The position numbers were made by a program, and so were the translations under genes. A DNA stretch of 43,012 nucleotides from Pseudomonadota bacterium (lineage in GTDB: Bacteria; Pseudomonadota; Alphaproteobacteria; Rhizobiales; Devosiaceae). Shown here piece after piece: positions 41,964 to 43,012 of this stretch (position 1 is the stretch's first letter; the number at the start of each line of letters is the position of its first letter). The DNA lies in the NCBI GenBank assembly GCA_023431205.1, contig JAEYXQ010000173.1:1-43012 (forward strand), written 5' to 3'. Below the pieces are notes generated by a model that saw nothing but the letters and a program-made list of their open reading frames with translations, was not told the DNA's origin and made no database searches.

Positions 41964-43012
41964 TCAACGCTGCTGGCTGGCGATGTAGCTGTCGAGCTGG
42001 TCGGGGTCGAACCTGGTGCCGTCGAAGAAGGCATCGGGGCCAAGCGTGAGCTTGCCGCCGATGGCCCCTACCACCATCGCGTTCGTCAGGTCGCCCTCGA
42101 CCTTGCTGCTAGCACCCGGCACGGCAAAACCCATGCCGGCGAGCGCGCCGCGATAGAGATCGGGCCGGTAGCTCGCTGCAGCCCTGGCTGCGTTCTCGGG
42201 CGAGTGCACCACCTGCCCCCAACGCACCATCTGCGAATAGAACCAGAGCGCGTGGCTGACCCAGGGGAAGTTCGCCGCGCGGGAATACGGCACGAAGAAC
42301 TCGGGCATGTTCCGCACCGCCCCCTCGACGAACTGCAGGTCGCCGGTGATGGCCCGCAGCAGCAGCCCGGCGTCGATGCCGAGGCGATCCTCCCGCGCCA
42401 GCATGGTGGCCAGCGCCTCATGGTTGTCCGGGTCCTCGCACCAGCGGGCGGCGCGGGTGGCGGCGCGCAGCAGCGCGGCGAGCCGCTCGGGATAGCGCTC
42501 GGCCCAGGCGAGACGGGTGCCCAGAACCTTGTCGGGGCTGTTGTTCCAGATCTGGCCCTTGGTGGTGACGATGCGGCCCACCCGGCGCTGCACCGCAACC
42601 GAGCCGAACGGCTCACCGACGCAATAGCCGTCGGTGCGTCGGGCCTCGAGCGCATCGGCCTGAAAGGGCGGGGGCACGATGACGATGTCGACGTCACCGT
42701 CCGGATCGATGCCGGAGGCAGCGAACCAGAAGCGCAGCACATAGTTGTGCGCGCTTTCAGGGTGGACCACGCCGAAGCGCAGACGCGGCGATCCCTTGGT
42801 TGCCCGCTGCTGTACGACGGTGCGCAGGGCTGCACCCACCGGCCCGGGGGAGCCATCCTCCGGAGCGCCGGCTTGGGCCATCTCGGCCCAGACAGCATTG
42901 GATACGGTGACGGCGGCAGCGCCGAGCCCCAGCGCCATCGGCGCGATCACCGGCACGTCGAGCGGGGTCAGGCCCAGATTGGCGCTGAGCGGCATCGGCC
43001 CCAGCATATGGG
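41964..43012 (-). CDS. NrtA/NasS-family nitrate-binding protein (5' end outside window)
   Basis: At least 349 residues are visible; the frame is open through the window edge and the codons before the first Met read Ala-His or similar, so the family motif AHMLGPMPLSANLGL is intact and the true start is upstream. Later motifs GYCVGEPFGSVAVQ, IWNNSPDKVLGTR and ARWCEDPDNHEAL are typical of the CmpA/NrtA/NasS group. It may be the periplasmic binding protein of a nitrate ABC transporter or the cytoplasmic nitrate sensor NasS, which sequesters the antiterminator NasT; the absence of visible N-terminus prevents checking for a signal peptide. I lean slightly to NasS because of its short C-terminus and the attenuator in the next leader. 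Confidence 0.85.
   Translation of the reverse strand, partial: HMLGPMPLSANLGLTPLDVPVIAPMALGLGAAAVTVSNAVWAEMAQAGAPEDGSPGPVGAALRTVVQQRATKGSPRLRFGVVHPESAHNYVLRFWFAASGIDPDGDVDIVIVPPPFQADALEARRTDGYCVGEPFGSVAVQRRVGRIVTTKGQIWNNSPDKVLGTRLAWAERYPERLAALLRAATRAARWCEDPDNHEALATMLAREDRLGIDAGLLLRAITGDLQFVEGAVRNMPEFFVPYSRAANFPWVSHALWFYSQMVRWGQVVHSPENAARAAASYRPDLYRGALAGMGFAVPGASSKVEGDLTNAMVVGAIGGKLTLGPDAFFDGTRFDPDQLDSYIASQQR

Overview
This 43 kb window is GC-rich, gene-dense chromosomal DNA that looks alphaproteobacterial, most likely Hyphomicrobiales. The GalE, CysG, NirB and nitrate-binding proteins are of rhizobial-type lineages, many genes are chained by ATGA, GTGA or TGATG overlaps, and sigma-54 promoters drive two transport or nitrogen functions. 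I cannot place the genus. No transposase, integrase, CRISPR array or rRNA gene is visible; there are two tRNA genes.

Region 1 (1-27409) is a surface-glycan region. It opens with a type I secretion pair (membrane-fusion protein and PrtD-type ABC exporter, minus strand) and a leaderless-looking HTTM/DCC membrane protein. A minus-strand set follows: galE, a GT4 glycosyltransferase and a Wzx-like flippase. Divergent from it is a tightly coupled plus-strand operon of eight genes: fnlA-fnlB-fnlC (UDP-L-FucNAc synthesis), a WbuB-like transferase, a PglC-like initiating phosphoglycosyl transferase, and PglD, PglE and PglF homologues (UDP-di-N-acetylbacillosamine type sugar). The expected product is an undecaprenyl-PP glycan starting with a diacetamido-trideoxyhexose followed by FucNAc. 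Converging on it is a nine-gene minus-strand set: WbqC, a GtrB-like GT2, a methyltransferase, a hexapeptide acyltransferase, a five-bladed-propeller hydrolase-like protein, GtrA, a zinc-ribbon methyltransferase, a WecE-like aminotransferase and a large polytopic GT-C-like protein. With rmlA divergent from it, this reads as a self-contained amino-sugar decoration system using an undecaprenyl-phosphate carrier (GtrA/GtrB/GT-C logic). It is my main candidate for something not fully described.

Region 2 (27410-35614) is a TAXI-type TRAP transporter (binding protein, fused permease, DUF1850 protein) next to a DctB/DctD-like two-component system. A near-perfect sigma-54 promoter lies just upstream of the binding-protein gene, so the regulatory circuit can be read from the DNA. 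A divergent membrane diguanylate cyclase closes the region.

Region 3 (35625-35969) holds tRNA-Gln(TTG) on the minus strand, then tRNA-Pro(CGG) on the plus strand with its own promoter and a perfect terminator.

Region 4 (35984-43012) is an assimilatory nitrate/nitrite operon on the minus strand: a nitrate-binding protein (NrtA or NasS type, cut by the window edge), nirB, nirD, a formate/nitrite-family channel, cysG, a small conserved protein, and a 36-residue membrane protein. The nirB leader has a sigma-54-like promoter followed by a 13-bp perfect stem and T-rich tract placed right before the start codon, the layout of nitrogen-regulated, antitermination-controlled nas operons.
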